From positions 1 through 10,155 of the forward strand of contig JBIKOX010000108.1 in the NCBI GenBank assembly GCA_044357775.1: a DNA stretch of 10,155 nucleotides, in the 5' to 3' direction. The stretch is from UBA4416 sp044357775 (GTDB lineage Bacteria > Bacteroidota > Bacteroidia > B-17B0 > Aurantibacillaceae). The first letter of the stretch is position 1. Each line of letters starts with the position of its first letter. A program made the position numbers and the translations under genes. The notes beneath the pieces are model-generated. The model did no database searches and was not told where the DNA came from. It saw only the letters and a program-made list of their open reading frames with translations. Below, one piece after another: positions 1 through 7,595 of the stretch.

Positions 1-84
1 AAACCGGCAGCTAGAATGGGAGATAAAACTGCCCATGGTGGAACAATTTTAGCAGGATGTCCAACAGTTCAAATAGGAGGTTAA
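1..84 (+). CDS. PAAR-domain spike-tip protein, C-terminal end only (Afp10-like)
   Basis: Frame 1 is open from the window edge to TAA at 82-84 and encodes 27 residues. They read PAARMGDKTAHGG followed by GCPTVQIGG, which is the final repeat of a PAAR protein: the PAAR motif itself, a His/Cys pair that in this family helps bind a metal, and the closing IGG turn. PAAR proteins form the sharp cone at the tip of the VgrG-like spike in contractile injection systems and may carry effectors. The N-terminal part lies upstream of the window, so length and fusions cannot be judged. The gp25 gene follows after one base, so the two are probably co-transcribed. This stretch is clearly richer in G+C than the genes downstream, which fits its many Gly, Ala and Pro codons and need not mean transfer. 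Confidence 0.93.
   Translation, partial: KPAARMGDKTAHGGTILAGCPTVQIGG
75..80 (+). promoter_or_regulatory. Shine-Dalgarno-like AGGAGG for the TTG-started gp25 gene
   Basis: AGGAGG ends five bases before the TTG at 86-88. It is a perfect anti-16S match at a usable distance and supports the rare TTG start. The same bases encode the conserved Ile-Gly-Gly end of the PAAR protein, so protein constraint alone could also have produced them. If the host is Bacteroidota, where Shine-Dalgarno pairing is generally little used, its importance is uncertain. Confidence 0.5.
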
Positions 85-85
85 T

Positions 86-508
86 TTGAGTTCAGAAAAA
101 GAAAATATCAATTTTGATTTTATCGGTAAGGGATGGTCTTTTCCACCTGTATTTAACAAAACAAGTAAAGGTGTAGAGTTACGAGAAGGAAATGATGATA
201 TTATTGAGAGTCTTAAAATTCTTTTAACAACAATGCCAGGAGAGAGGATATATGACCAAAATTATGGTTGTGATCTTTCTCCATTGTTATTTGAACCATT
301 TACTAACTCATTAAAATCTAGTTTATCAGATACAATAAATAATGCAATTGTTTTATTTGAAACTCGAATTTTAGTCGAAAATATTAAATTTGAGTTGTCA
401 ATAGATGATGGTATTATATACATTTATATAGCATATTTAATTAAGAATTATAATAGTAGATATAACATGGTATTTCCATATTATTTGAAAGAAGGTACAG
501 AACTTTAA
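86..508 (+). CDS. GPW/gp25 family baseplate wedge protein (Afp9-like)
   Basis: This 140-residue protein matches the usual length of the small gp25/lysozyme-like baseplate family (T4 gp25, phage P2 gpW, T6SS TssE, Afp9). Family hallmarks are the early GKGWSFPP segment (residues 14-21), a helix leading to LLTTMPGERIYDQNYGCDL (about 47-65; the TxPGER core is the family's most conserved part), and SPLLFEP just after it. The C-terminal half is a mixed alpha/beta segment ending in NMVFPYYLKEGTEL. In known particles gp25 sits in the wedge core bundle, links the Afp11/Afp12-type proteins to the first sheath ring and helps start sheath polymerisation. The start is TTG at 86: an in-frame stop at 74-76 blocks any start further upstream, and no in-frame ATG occurs before the conserved region. 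The gene lies between the PAAR gene (1-base gap) and the wedge gene (5-base gap). Confidence 0.95.
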   Translation: MSSEKENINFDFIGKGWSFPPVFNKTSKGVELREGNDDIIESLKILLTTMPGERIYDQNYGCDLSPLLFEPFTNSLKSSLSDTINNAIVLFETRILVENIKFELSIDDGIIYIYIAYLIKNYNSRYNMVFPYYLKEGTEL

Positions 509-513
509 ATGTA

Positions 514-3500
514 ATGATAGGTTTTTGTCAAGATAGAAATATTATATCACAAGTAAAATGGATTGATCAAAGTAATCGATACAAAAAAAAACTGAATCCG
601 AATTATTTTAAAGTTGACGAAAAAACCTTATCAAATTTCGCCAAATTTGCAATTGAATATGGTAAATTAATTTCATTTTTTAATGAAAATGATCGACCAG
701 ATGGAGATTGGTCTTCATTTTTTAGAGAAGATTCCACTATTTCATTATTTTTGCTACAATCATTAAATACTGAAAAATGGAATAATGAATTTGCTGAACT
801 TCATCATTTATTTGAAAAAAGTGAAAGTGAAAATTCAAAAATAGAAGTATTAAAAAAACTGGTGATTATGTCATCCACTATTTTTTTAGAAATTGAACAA
901 ATTACAACTAATATTTCCCCTCATAAAGATTTTCAAAATAGATTAATAAAATTTATTAGCAGTAGATTTAGTAATTTTTTCAGTGACATATTATTAGTCA
1001 ATGAATTATTGATCGAATCTTACCATTGGAAAAATCCGATTGTCAAAAATTTTGAAATTTCATTTGCTAAATTTTGGTTTTCAGAAGGAGCTAATTTAAA
1101 TTTTTCAAATCATAATTTGATTGAAACAATATATCTTCTTATTGAAAAAAAATTACCAAAAGTTATTTATGATATTGATTATATCAAGGAAGATGCGCAA
1201 CTATTTTTACAAAATGAAGTACTACAAGAAGGAAATGTTAAGCCTCATATAGCTTTATTTATTACTTTTTGCGAACTCTATGAAAATATCCAGCTAAAAA
1301 TTAACACAATTACTGAACGTCATTTAAATTATTATTTTAAAGATATATTAAAATTAAAACCTCTAAATGGTAATTTCGATTCTGTGTTTTTAACTTTTTC
1401 TGCTAATTCTGATTCTGGTAGCACGTACTTAGATCAAGGAATGAAGTTTATTTATGAATCTAATGATGGCGAATCAAATTCTAATTATATTTTACAAAGA
1501 CCAGTATTAATGCATGAAGGATTTATTTCTAAAATTATTGGAGTTAATATATCTGCACAATCTTGGAAAAACTCTTTTATGAAAAGAGCAAAATCTATTT
1601 TTGAATTAGTGGAATTTAATTTTCCTGAAAAGGAATCTTTTGAATTTGGGTTTGAGATTTTATCTGAGTATTTGATTCTTGATGAAGGAGATAGGAGAAT
1701 AACTTTTGATTTTTCATTAAGTCGAAAGGAATCATTGCAATTTAAAGAAAGTATAGAAAAACATTTTTTTTCTTTTGATTTAGATAGTTTAAATGCGCTT
1801 ATTTCGAATACTTGGCTTGCGTTTTATTCTACAACAGATGGTATGTTGCCATTAGAGGAAGATTCATTAAATATTTATTTTCATGAAGATTTTGGTGTTT
1901 TAAAATTAAGATTTGATATTCTTATAAATAAACATCAATTGCCTCTTATTCCATTAGATAATGAACAAATTAAAAAAGAAGCAGTTTTGAAATTTGTTTT
2001 AAGTAATAATGGAATTAAGTACTATTCCATTTTTCGAGATATTTCTTTTTCAAATGCGATGCTAAATATTGAAGTGATTGGAATTAGAGATTTAATTTTA
2101 CAAAATGATTTTGGAACTCTTGAAAATACTATACCATTTGAACCATTTGGCTTTAGACCAAAACTTGGATCAACTTTATATATTGGACATAAAAATTTAT
2201 TGTTAAAACCATTAAAAGACCTAACAATTAATTTAGAGTGGAATAATTTACCGTTTGATGAAAATGGTTTTAAAGGTTATTATAAAGATTATTCGGGCAT
2301 AGAGAATAATACTTCTTTTAAAGTTACAATTAGTTCTCTAAAAGATAAAAATTGGATTCCTGCAGAAAATAAACAAGTTTTAGATTTATTTACTGGTATT
2401 CCATCTGATAATAGTATTGAAGATAATATGCTAAGTCCTATTAGACGAATAAATGAACTAGATATTTCTGCACTTGGCCTCAAAAATGAGGCACGAATTT
2501 CTGGCCCATTAGAAAATTATAATATTTCTTCAACTGACGGATTTATAAAAATGGAGCTTTGTTATCCTGAGATTGCATTTGGTCATGATCAATATTCAGA
2601 ATTAATCCAAAAGAATGCATTTGCAGCTTCCAAAAATAAAGGTATTCCAAATATTATCAATGAACCATATACGCCTTTTCTTAAAGGTATATCTTTGGAT
2701 TATAAATCACAAATTGAAATTTTGGGGTGGGGGGAAAAAATTAGCTTAAAAAAGATACACCCGTTTGGACGTGAAGTAAATTTGAATCACGAAAATTGGA
2801 AGATAATACCTTATTTCCCGGATGGAGGATCTTTTTTTATTGGTTTTGATGCTTTACTAAGTGAAAAAGAAATTTCTTTATTATTTAAAATAAATAATAA
2901 AAATATTTTAAGTAATAATGAATTTACAATGAGTGTTTTACAAGATTCATTGTGGGTTCCATTGTCTTCAGAAAATATAACATATGATTCTACCTTCAAA
3001 TTACAGCGAGAGGGTATTTTGCAGATAAAATTACCAGCTTTAAGTGTCTCAAAAACATTTATAGTTGAAAATAGTATTTGGCTAAGATTTGATTTAGCTG
3101 ACTTAAATATTATAAATTGTATTGAAAATATACATTTAAATGCAGGTATTGCAATTCGAGAAATAGAGTTAAAAAACGATTCTTCAACAATTCCTGAGTT
3201 TTCTATTTCAGAAATGTTAATTCCACAAGTGCAAGTTGATAAGGTGGAACAACCTTATAAATCATTTGGAGGTAAAAAACCTGAAAATGAAACTGATTTC
3301 CAAATACGAACAAGTGAAAGAATCCGCCATAAATCTCGCGCTATTTCAATTCATGATATTGAAAATCTATTATTAGGTGAATTTCCTGAAATTCAAAGTT
3401 TAAAATGTTTATCTCATTTAGGAGCTAATCTTGAATATAAACCAGGAGCTATATTAGTTGTGGTTGTGCCAATTGAAAGCGAAGATGCGATTATTTATGA

Positions 3501-4125
3501 AAGATATTTTTCAAATGAAAATTTATTAAGAATACAGGAATTCTTAAATCATAAAGTAATGATTGGTATGAAAATATCAGTTGTTAATCCAATATATGAA
3601 AAAATTAGTTTAAAATTTAATGTTAAGTTTATAAATGGATATAATGAAAAATTAGGATTCAAAAAGTTAAATGATAAGATTATTTCTTTTCTGGATCCTT
3701 GGAAAAGTGATAAAATTATTAATCAAGGTGGAATGATACCATCAACTTTGCTCTTAAATGAAATAGAATTAGAAAGTTATGTGGATTATATCACTAATTT
3801 CTCAGTTTTTCATAAAGTAAATGATGAAATTATTAATTTATCTTTATCTCAAAATACGGATCAAATTATTAAAGGTAATTCACCTATTTCTATTCTTGTT
3901 CCTGATCGGGAAAACAAAATATTAGCATTTAATGATGAAAATTCAACTGATAAGCCAGGTATTAACGATATGATGATAGGTAATGATTTTTTAATTAAAC
4001 ATACAGAAACAAAAGGTTATGCAGGTTTAGGTTATGATTTATTGGAAAAAACCTTTCAATTATTTCCCGAAACTGAAGTAATATTAGAAAAAAAACATAT
4101 TTTTACTTTGTATTTAAAAGATTAA
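514..4125 (+). CDS. Baseplate J / Afp11-like wedge protein, long form with extended N-terminus
   Basis: This 1203-residue protein appears long for the Afp11/Pvc11 family. Residues 1 to about 260 are mostly helical with no motif I can assign, except DGDWSSF (63-69). The recognisable Afp11-type region starts near HLNYYFKDIL (270-279). It continues through IHPFG (748-752), IPYFPDGGSFFIGF (765-778) and QPYKSFGG (913-920), then the family signature FQIRTSERIRHKSRA (about 929-943), and GAILVVVVP (978-986). The last 200 residues resemble the baseplate J-type end that contacts neighbouring wedge subunits. In Afp and PVC particles this family, together with Afp12-type proteins, forms the wedges around the spike hub and passes on the contraction trigger. 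The first usable ATG is at 514; an ATG at 509 is followed at once by TAA. The gene ends TAAAATG into the fibre-like gene. No signal peptide or membrane segment is evident. Family assignment is firm; the role of the N-terminal extension is unknown. Confidence 0.93.
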   Translation: MIGFCQDRNIISQVKWIDQSNRYKKKLNPNYFKVDEKTLSNFAKFAIEYGKLISFFNENDRPDGDWSSFFREDSTISLFLLQSLNTEKWNNEFAELHHLFEKSESENSKIEVLKKLVIMSSTIFLEIEQITTNISPHKDFQNRLIKFISSRFSNFFSDILLVNELLIESYHWKNPIVKNFEISFAKFWFSEGANLNFSNHNLIETIYLLIEKKLPKVIYDIDYIKEDAQLFLQNEVLQEGNVKPHIALFITFCELYENIQLKINTITERHLNYYFKDILKLKPLNGNFDSVFLTFSANSDSGSTYLDQGMKFIYESNDGESNSNYILQRPVLMHEGFISKIIGVNISAQSWKNSFMKRAKSIFELVEFNFPEKESFEFGFEILSEYLILDEGDRRITFDFSLSRKESLQFKESIEKHFFSFDLDSLNALISNTWLAFYSTTDGMLPLEEDSLNIYFHEDFGVLKLRFDILINKHQLPLIPLDNEQIKKEAVLKFVLSNNGIKYYSIFRDISFSNAMLNIEVIGIRDLILQNDFGTLENTIPFEPFGFRPKLGSTLYIGHKNLLLKPLKDLTINLEWNNLPFDENGFKGYYKDYSGIENNTSFKVTISSLKDKNWIPAENKQVLDLFTGIPSDNSIEDNMLSPIRRINELDISALGLKNEARISGPLENYNISSTDGFIKMELCYPEIAFGHDQYSELIQKNAFAASKNKGIPNIINEPYTPFLKGISLDYKSQIEILGWGEKISLKKIHPFGREVNLNHENWKIIPYFPDGGSFFIGFDALLSEKEISLLFKINNKNILSNNEFTMSVLQDSLWVPLSSENITYDSTFKLQREGILQIKLPALSVSKTFIVENSIWLRFDLADLNIINCIENIHLNAGIAIREIELKNDSSTIPEFSISEMLIPQVQVDKVEQPYKSFGGKKPENETDFQIRTSERIRHKSRAISIHDIENLLLGEFPEIQSLKCLSHLGANLEYKPGAILVVVVPIESEDAIIYERYFSNENLLRIQEFLNHKVMIGMKISVVNPIYEKISLKFNVKFINGYNEKLGFKKLNDKIISFLDPWKSDKIINQGGMIPSTLLLNEIELESYVDYITNFSVFHKVNDEIINLSLSQNTDQIIKGNSPISILVPDRENKILAFNDENSTDKPGINDMMIGNDFLIKHTETKGYAGLGYDLLEKTFQLFPETEVILEKKHIFTLYLKD

Positions 4126-4126
4126 A

Positions 4127-4828
4127 ATGGCGCAAAAGACAAGGGCAAATCTTAAGAATTATTTTTTAAAAGGTAATATTCCTACTGAACAGGATTTTCA
4201 TGATTTTATTGATTCTAGTGTTAATAAAATTGATGATGGAATTATAAAAACTAAAGGTGAGGGAATTAAAATTCTAGCAGATGGAACAAATAGGGAACTT
4301 CTTCGTTTTTTTGATAACATTAATGACTTAAATCCAACATGGACAATTAATCAAAAAACTGAAGATGGAAATGAAGGTTTTAATATTGTTGAACCTAATG
4401 GCGGAAGCAGACTTTTTATTGCAAAAGGTGGCAATGTAGGAATTGGTTCTACTAGACCAGATTATAAGTTAGATGTCTCCGGTATGATTGGAATGGAGGG
4501 TAGGAAAGGTAATTTTGCATTTGGTGAAATTCCAGCCGACGGAGAATGGCATGATGTATTGTCTGATTTAAACGAATACCAAGCATTTGAAATTATAGCA
4601 ACCGTTGGAAAAAAGGGAGCACACTCTATATTACATGCAATAGCTGTAAGTACTTATGGTAAATCAAAAAATGCAATTACTAAAACTTGTGGTTATTTTG
4701 GCTGGTCAAGAAATAAACTAGATGTAAGATGGGCTGGCTCTTACTTTAGTTATCAATTACAATTAAAAACAAAAAGTAATTACGGAGAAGGTATTTTAGT
4801 AAAATATAATGTAGCTAAACTGTATTAA
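4127..4828 (+). CDS. Fibre/adhesin-like protein of the injection particle
   Basis: This 233-residue protein appears to have three parts. Residues 1-40 contain TRANLKNYFLKGNIPT followed by FIDSSVNKIDDGI, a short helical segment that I infer attaches the protein to the baseplate or drives oligomerisation. Residues 103-119 read NVGIGSTRPDYKLDVSG, a motif common in trimeric phage tail fibres and in proteins carrying S74 intramolecular chaperones, where it precedes a terminal domain. Residues from about 123 to 233 form a beta-rich, aromatic-rich domain (FAFGEIPADGEWHDVL near its start, GYFGWSRNKLDVRW later, GEGILVKYNVAKLY at the end). It does not look like an S74 peptidase and may bind a target or glycan. 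The gene lies one base after the Afp11-like gene and upstream of the Afp12-like gene, which supports a structural part of the particle. Fibre or adhesin is an inference from motif and context. A cap or baseplate accessory protein is an alternative. Confidence 0.7.
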   Translation: MAQKTRANLKNYFLKGNIPTEQDFHDFIDSSVNKIDDGIIKTKGEGIKILADGTNRELLRFFDNINDLNPTWTINQKTEDGNEGFNIVEPNGGSRLFIAKGGNVGIGSTRPDYKLDVSGMIGMEGRKGNFAFGEIPADGEWHDVLSDLNEYQAFEIIATVGKKGAHSILHAIAVSTYGKSKNAITKTCGYFGWSRNKLDVRWAGSYFSYQLQLKTKSNYGEGILVKYNVAKLY

Positions 4829-4832
4829 AAAT

Positions 4833-5006
4833 ATGCAAAAAAAAAAGGTAGCACAATTAATACAACTCGAATTAACAATTGATGAAGTTAATAATATCTT
4901 AGAATTGTTGGGCAATCAACCTTTTATTGGTGTTTATAAACTAATAGAAAAAATACACTTACAAGCAAAGGAAAGTTCTGAAATTGGTTCACAAAAAAGT
5001 AAATGA
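4833..5006 (+). CDS. Small unrecognised protein (57 aa), overlapping the Afp12-like gene
   Basis: ATG at 4833 opens 57 codons ending in TGA at 5004-5006. The stop overlaps the ATG of the next gene in an ATGA junction at 5003-5006, which is strong evidence of a translated, coupled gene. It fills what would otherwise be the only gap of any size in the cluster. The protein starts MQKKKVAQLIQLELTIDEVN and continues with ILELLGNQPFIGVYKLIEKI, then a polar Lys/Ser-rich tail. The pattern suggests two short amphipathic helices joined at a Gly-Asn-Gln-Pro turn. There is no Cys, signal peptide or membrane segment. I do not recognise a named family; from memory the LTxxEVNxIL...LGxxPF...LIxKI pattern resembles small hypothetical proteins found beside phage tail genes. 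A baseplate accessory, chaperone or assembly factor would fit the position, but function is unknown. Confidence 0.75.
   Translation: MQKKKVAQLIQLELTIDEVNNILELLGNQPFIGVYKLIEKIHLQAKESSEIGSQKSK
4837..4846 (+). repeat. A10 homopolymer at the start of the small gene
   Basis: Ten consecutive A residues begin one base after the ATG of the 57-residue gene and encode most of its Gln-Lys-Lys-Lys start. A one-base gain would change the frame and give a stop after about 16 codons. Such tracts can slip during replication or transcription, but runs this long also arise by chance in AT-rich DNA. Confidence 0.85.
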
Positions 5007-7594
5007 AAGAATCACCATCAATATTAAAAAACGATGAGGCGACTGATTCTTTTGATCTTTTTGAATTAAAAGATAAAGGTCTAAATAAAATACAATTATT
5101 ATCTGGCAATAATTGGACTGACTATAATTCTCATGATCCTGGAGTAACAATTTTAGAAACTTTATGTTATGCCTTAACTGATTTAGCTTATCGCTCAGAT
5201 TTTGATATTGCCACTATATTAAATACAACTGGACGTAAAAAAATAAAAAATTCTCTTTTTCCAGCCCATGAAATTCTAACAACTTCTCCTTTGTCTTTTT
5301 TTGATTTCAAAAGATCAATTTTAGATATTGACGGAATAAAGAATGGGGAGTTTATTCCAGCATATTCAGAAAAAGTTATTCCCGGTGTTTTTGATATTGA
5401 AATAGAACTTCATCCGGATTTTGATAATGAAATTTCCAGAGACATTATTAAACAAAAAGTTCACTTACTTCTCAAAAGCATTTGCCCTTTAGGGGTTGTT
5501 TTTGAAAAAATAACTTTTTTAGAATACGATTTAATTGGTGTTACTTTAGAAGTAGAGTTGTCAGAGGACGTTGATCCGAAAAAAATATGTGCACAATTTA
5601 TTCAAAATGTACAAAATTATTTTTCTTCTGAAATAAAGTTTAATAGTCTCAATGATTTATTAGAGAAGAACATTGGTGTGGAAACTATATTTGATGGACC
5701 ACTATTAAAAAATGGTTTTTTACTAAATGAGCAACTTCTAAATCAAACAGTTAGAAAACGAATATTTGTTTCTGATTTAATTAATTTGGCAATGTCTATC
5801 CAGGGGATATCTTTTGTGAGAAATTTAAAAATATCTGATGATAATAAAAATGAATTTAATTGGATTTATGATGTTAAATCTAGTTATACGCCTCGTCTTG
5901 ATAACAAAAAATCAAAATTTAAGTTTCTCTACAAAAACTCGCTAATTTTTGAAAGTAATCCATCTTTTATTGAATTATGGTCTGCTCCAAAATTAAATAA
6001 TTCATCATCCTACAATCAAAATATTTTAGATTTGCCAGTTGGAACCAATAAAAAACTATCTAAATACTATAGTGTTCAATATGATTTTCCTGATACGTTT
6101 GGTATTGGCTTTAAAGGACCAAGCGCCGGCGCTGGTCCAGAGATTGTTGCAGCGGCAAAACAGTTCAAAGGATATTTGATGATTTACGATCAAATAATGG
6201 CTAATTTTTTAGCGCAACTTGATCATATAAAATATTTATTTTCTACTGAAAACATTGAAACCACCTCAGCTACACAAGTAATTGATGATATACCAGGTGT
6301 TGAGTTTTTATATAAAAACTTTATCGAAGATTATTACATAAAATATAATAATTTTAATGATAAAATACACTTAAAGTCGGAATGGACTAATTATTTAAAT
6401 AAGAGTAGAAAGCAACTTAGTAAAGACATTCAAAACTCATTTGAAACAAAGGAAGAATACTTAAATCGACGAAATGCAGTATTAGATCACTTACTAGCTC
6501 GTTTTGGAATTGATACTAGTACATTAGAGTTACTTTCTGAAATGTTGCAAGCAGAAGCAATCCAATATAAAACTGATTTATTGCAAATTTTTCCAAAACT
6601 ATCATCAGAAAAGTACTTAACAGGAAAATCTTCTCTCTATCCTGAAATAAATGGATTAAAAGCATGGATAGGAAAAAATTTAAATTTAAAAGGGTTTACT
6701 AACGAGACTATAACTTCAAGTATTGCCCATTTAAGTTCTGGTAGAGATATCAAGGCTGAGATATACTCTATAAATAATCCTTTGAATGTGTTTTTAAAAA
6801 ATGGTATTGAACTTGAAAACATAATTGAAACTGGAGCAAATGAAGTTTCAATCTTTGATAATAAGGAATTGATTTCAAAAGTTAATATTGACTGTGCATT
6901 TTCAGCCGATATTAGAAAATTTGTTCATCAAAAAATACTTGATATAGATAATAATTCAGAGAACTTTGAAATAATAGATCATTTATCTTTAAGGCCAGAT
7001 ATTGATTTTCTATGTTATGGATTTAACGTAATGTTTGACAATAAATCTATTTTTATGTCGGAAAGATTATATACACTAAATCATTGTGATATATTTATTC
7101 GGAAATTTATTGATCTGAGCAAGGATTTGAATAATTTTAAAATTATTGAATCAGCTTTAAAAGAATACAAAATAAGTTTTGAATGTGAGTATGGTAAATT
7201 AGTATCTAGAAGTTATTATTCTTCCCGTTCAGAGGCAATAGATAAATTAGAATATTATTTAGATTCTAATAATTCCAACTTATTGAATTATACTTATACA
7301 ACAAAATACGAAGATTATTTTAGTAACGTTAATAATCCTTTTTCATATATTGTAACAATTATTCTGCCTAGTTGGCCAACTAAATTTCAAAAAAAAGGAT
7401 TTAAGAAATATATTGAGGAATTTTTTTATCAAGAGCTACCTGCGCATTTAGTGGTTAATATTAAATGGTTTGATTTTGATACAATGCTTGATTTTGAAAA
7501 GAGCCACCGAGATTATAATAACAATTTAAATTCCACTGATATTTTATTAAAGACAAAATCACTTGATAAACTTTTGAGCACCATTATTTCATAA
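5003..7594 (+). CDS. Afp12-like baseplate wedge protein
   Basis: This 863-residue protein carries the features of the eCIS Afp12/Pvc12 group. Near the N-terminus NWTDYNSHDPGVTILETL (37-54) is the very conserved W-x-D-Y-N-x-H-D-P-G-V-T signature of this baseplate group. In the middle, AAAKQFKGYLMIYDQIMANF (about 383-402) followed by LAQLDHIKYLFS (403-414) matches the family's Q-x-K-x-Y-L...Q-x-x-A-N-x-L-A-Q-L block. HLSLRP (660-665) corresponds to the usual HLLLRP. The C-terminus has LPSWPTKFQ (788-796), PAHL (813-816) and IKWFD (820-824), the usual closing region. In known particles this protein pairs with the Afp11-type protein in the wedges and reaches out towards the fibres. The start at 5003 overlaps the small upstream gene by four bases, implying translational coupling. 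It stops two bases before the tape-measure ATG. No frameshift is seen. Confidence 0.92.
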   Translation: MKESPSILKNDEATDSFDLFELKDKGLNKIQLLSGNNWTDYNSHDPGVTILETLCYALTDLAYRSDFDIATILNTTGRKKIKNSLFPAHEILTTSPLSFFDFKRSILDIDGIKNGEFIPAYSEKVIPGVFDIEIELHPDFDNEISRDIIKQKVHLLLKSICPLGVVFEKITFLEYDLIGVTLEVELSEDVDPKKICAQFIQNVQNYFSSEIKFNSLNDLLEKNIGVETIFDGPLLKNGFLLNEQLLNQTVRKRIFVSDLINLAMSIQGISFVRNLKISDDNKNEFNWIYDVKSSYTPRLDNKKSKFKFLYKNSLIFESNPSFIELWSAPKLNNSSSYNQNILDLPVGTNKKLSKYYSVQYDFPDTFGIGFKGPSAGAGPEIVAAAKQFKGYLMIYDQIMANFLAQLDHIKYLFSTENIETTSATQVIDDIPGVEFLYKNFIEDYYIKYNNFNDKIHLKSEWTNYLNKSRKQLSKDIQNSFETKEEYLNRRNAVLDHLLARFGIDTSTLELLSEMLQAEAIQYKTDLLQIFPKLSSEKYLTGKSSLYPEINGLKAWIGKNLNLKGFTNETITSSIAHLSSGRDIKAEIYSINNPLNVFLKNGIELENIIETGANEVSIFDNKELISKVNIDCAFSADIRKFVHQKILDIDNNSENFEIIDHLSLRPDIDFLCYGFNVMFDNKSIFMSERLYTLNHCDIFIRKFIDLSKDLNNFKIIESALKEYKISFECEYGKLVSRSYYSSRSEAIDKLEYYLDSNNSNLLNYTYTTKYEDYFSNVNNPFSYIVTIILPSWPTKFQKKGFKKYIEEFFYQELPAHLVVNIKWFDFDTMLDFEKSHRDYNNNLNSTDILLKTKSLDKLLSTIIS
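6116..6138 (+). repeat. GC-rich near-perfect inverted repeat inside the Afp12-like gene
   Basis: The core AGCGCCGGCGCT at 6122-6133 is a perfect 12-base palindrome. It is flanked by GGACC (6116-6120) and GGTCC (6134-6138), so the arms pair along 11 positions with a single extra A. As RNA it could fold into a stem of about nine pairs with a CCGG loop. It encodes Gly-Pro-Ser-Ala-Gly-Ala-Gly-Pro at residues 372-379. No U-tract follows, so it is not an intrinsic terminator. Confidence 0.75.
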
Positions 7595-7595
7595 A

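Noticed and set aside
2289..2483. Minus-strand open frame of 64 codons
   Set aside because: It lies wholly inside the Afp11-like gene, has no recognisable protein features and is what chance gives opposite an AT-rich gene.
2477..2492. Small hairpin GCCTC-AAAAAT-GAGGC
   Set aside because: Only five base pairs, inside a coding region, with no U-tract; consistent with chance and not a terminator.
2811..2999. Minus-strand open frame of 62 codons
   Set aside because: It is antisense to a conserved family segment (PDGGSFFIGF region) whose coding sense is clear.
4127..4828. S74 peptidase (self-cleaving fibre chaperone) in the fibre-like protein
   Set aside because: The NVGIG...KLDVSG motif often precedes S74 domains, but the C-terminal part lacks recognisable S74 catalytic features and ends in a different beta-rich domain.
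4924..5109. Minus-strand open frame across the small gene and the Afp12-like start
   Set aside because: The + strand carries two coupled genes here; the antisense product has no motif or start context.
6637..6822. Minus-strand open frame of 61 codons
   Set aside because: Antisense shadow inside the intact Afp12-like gene.
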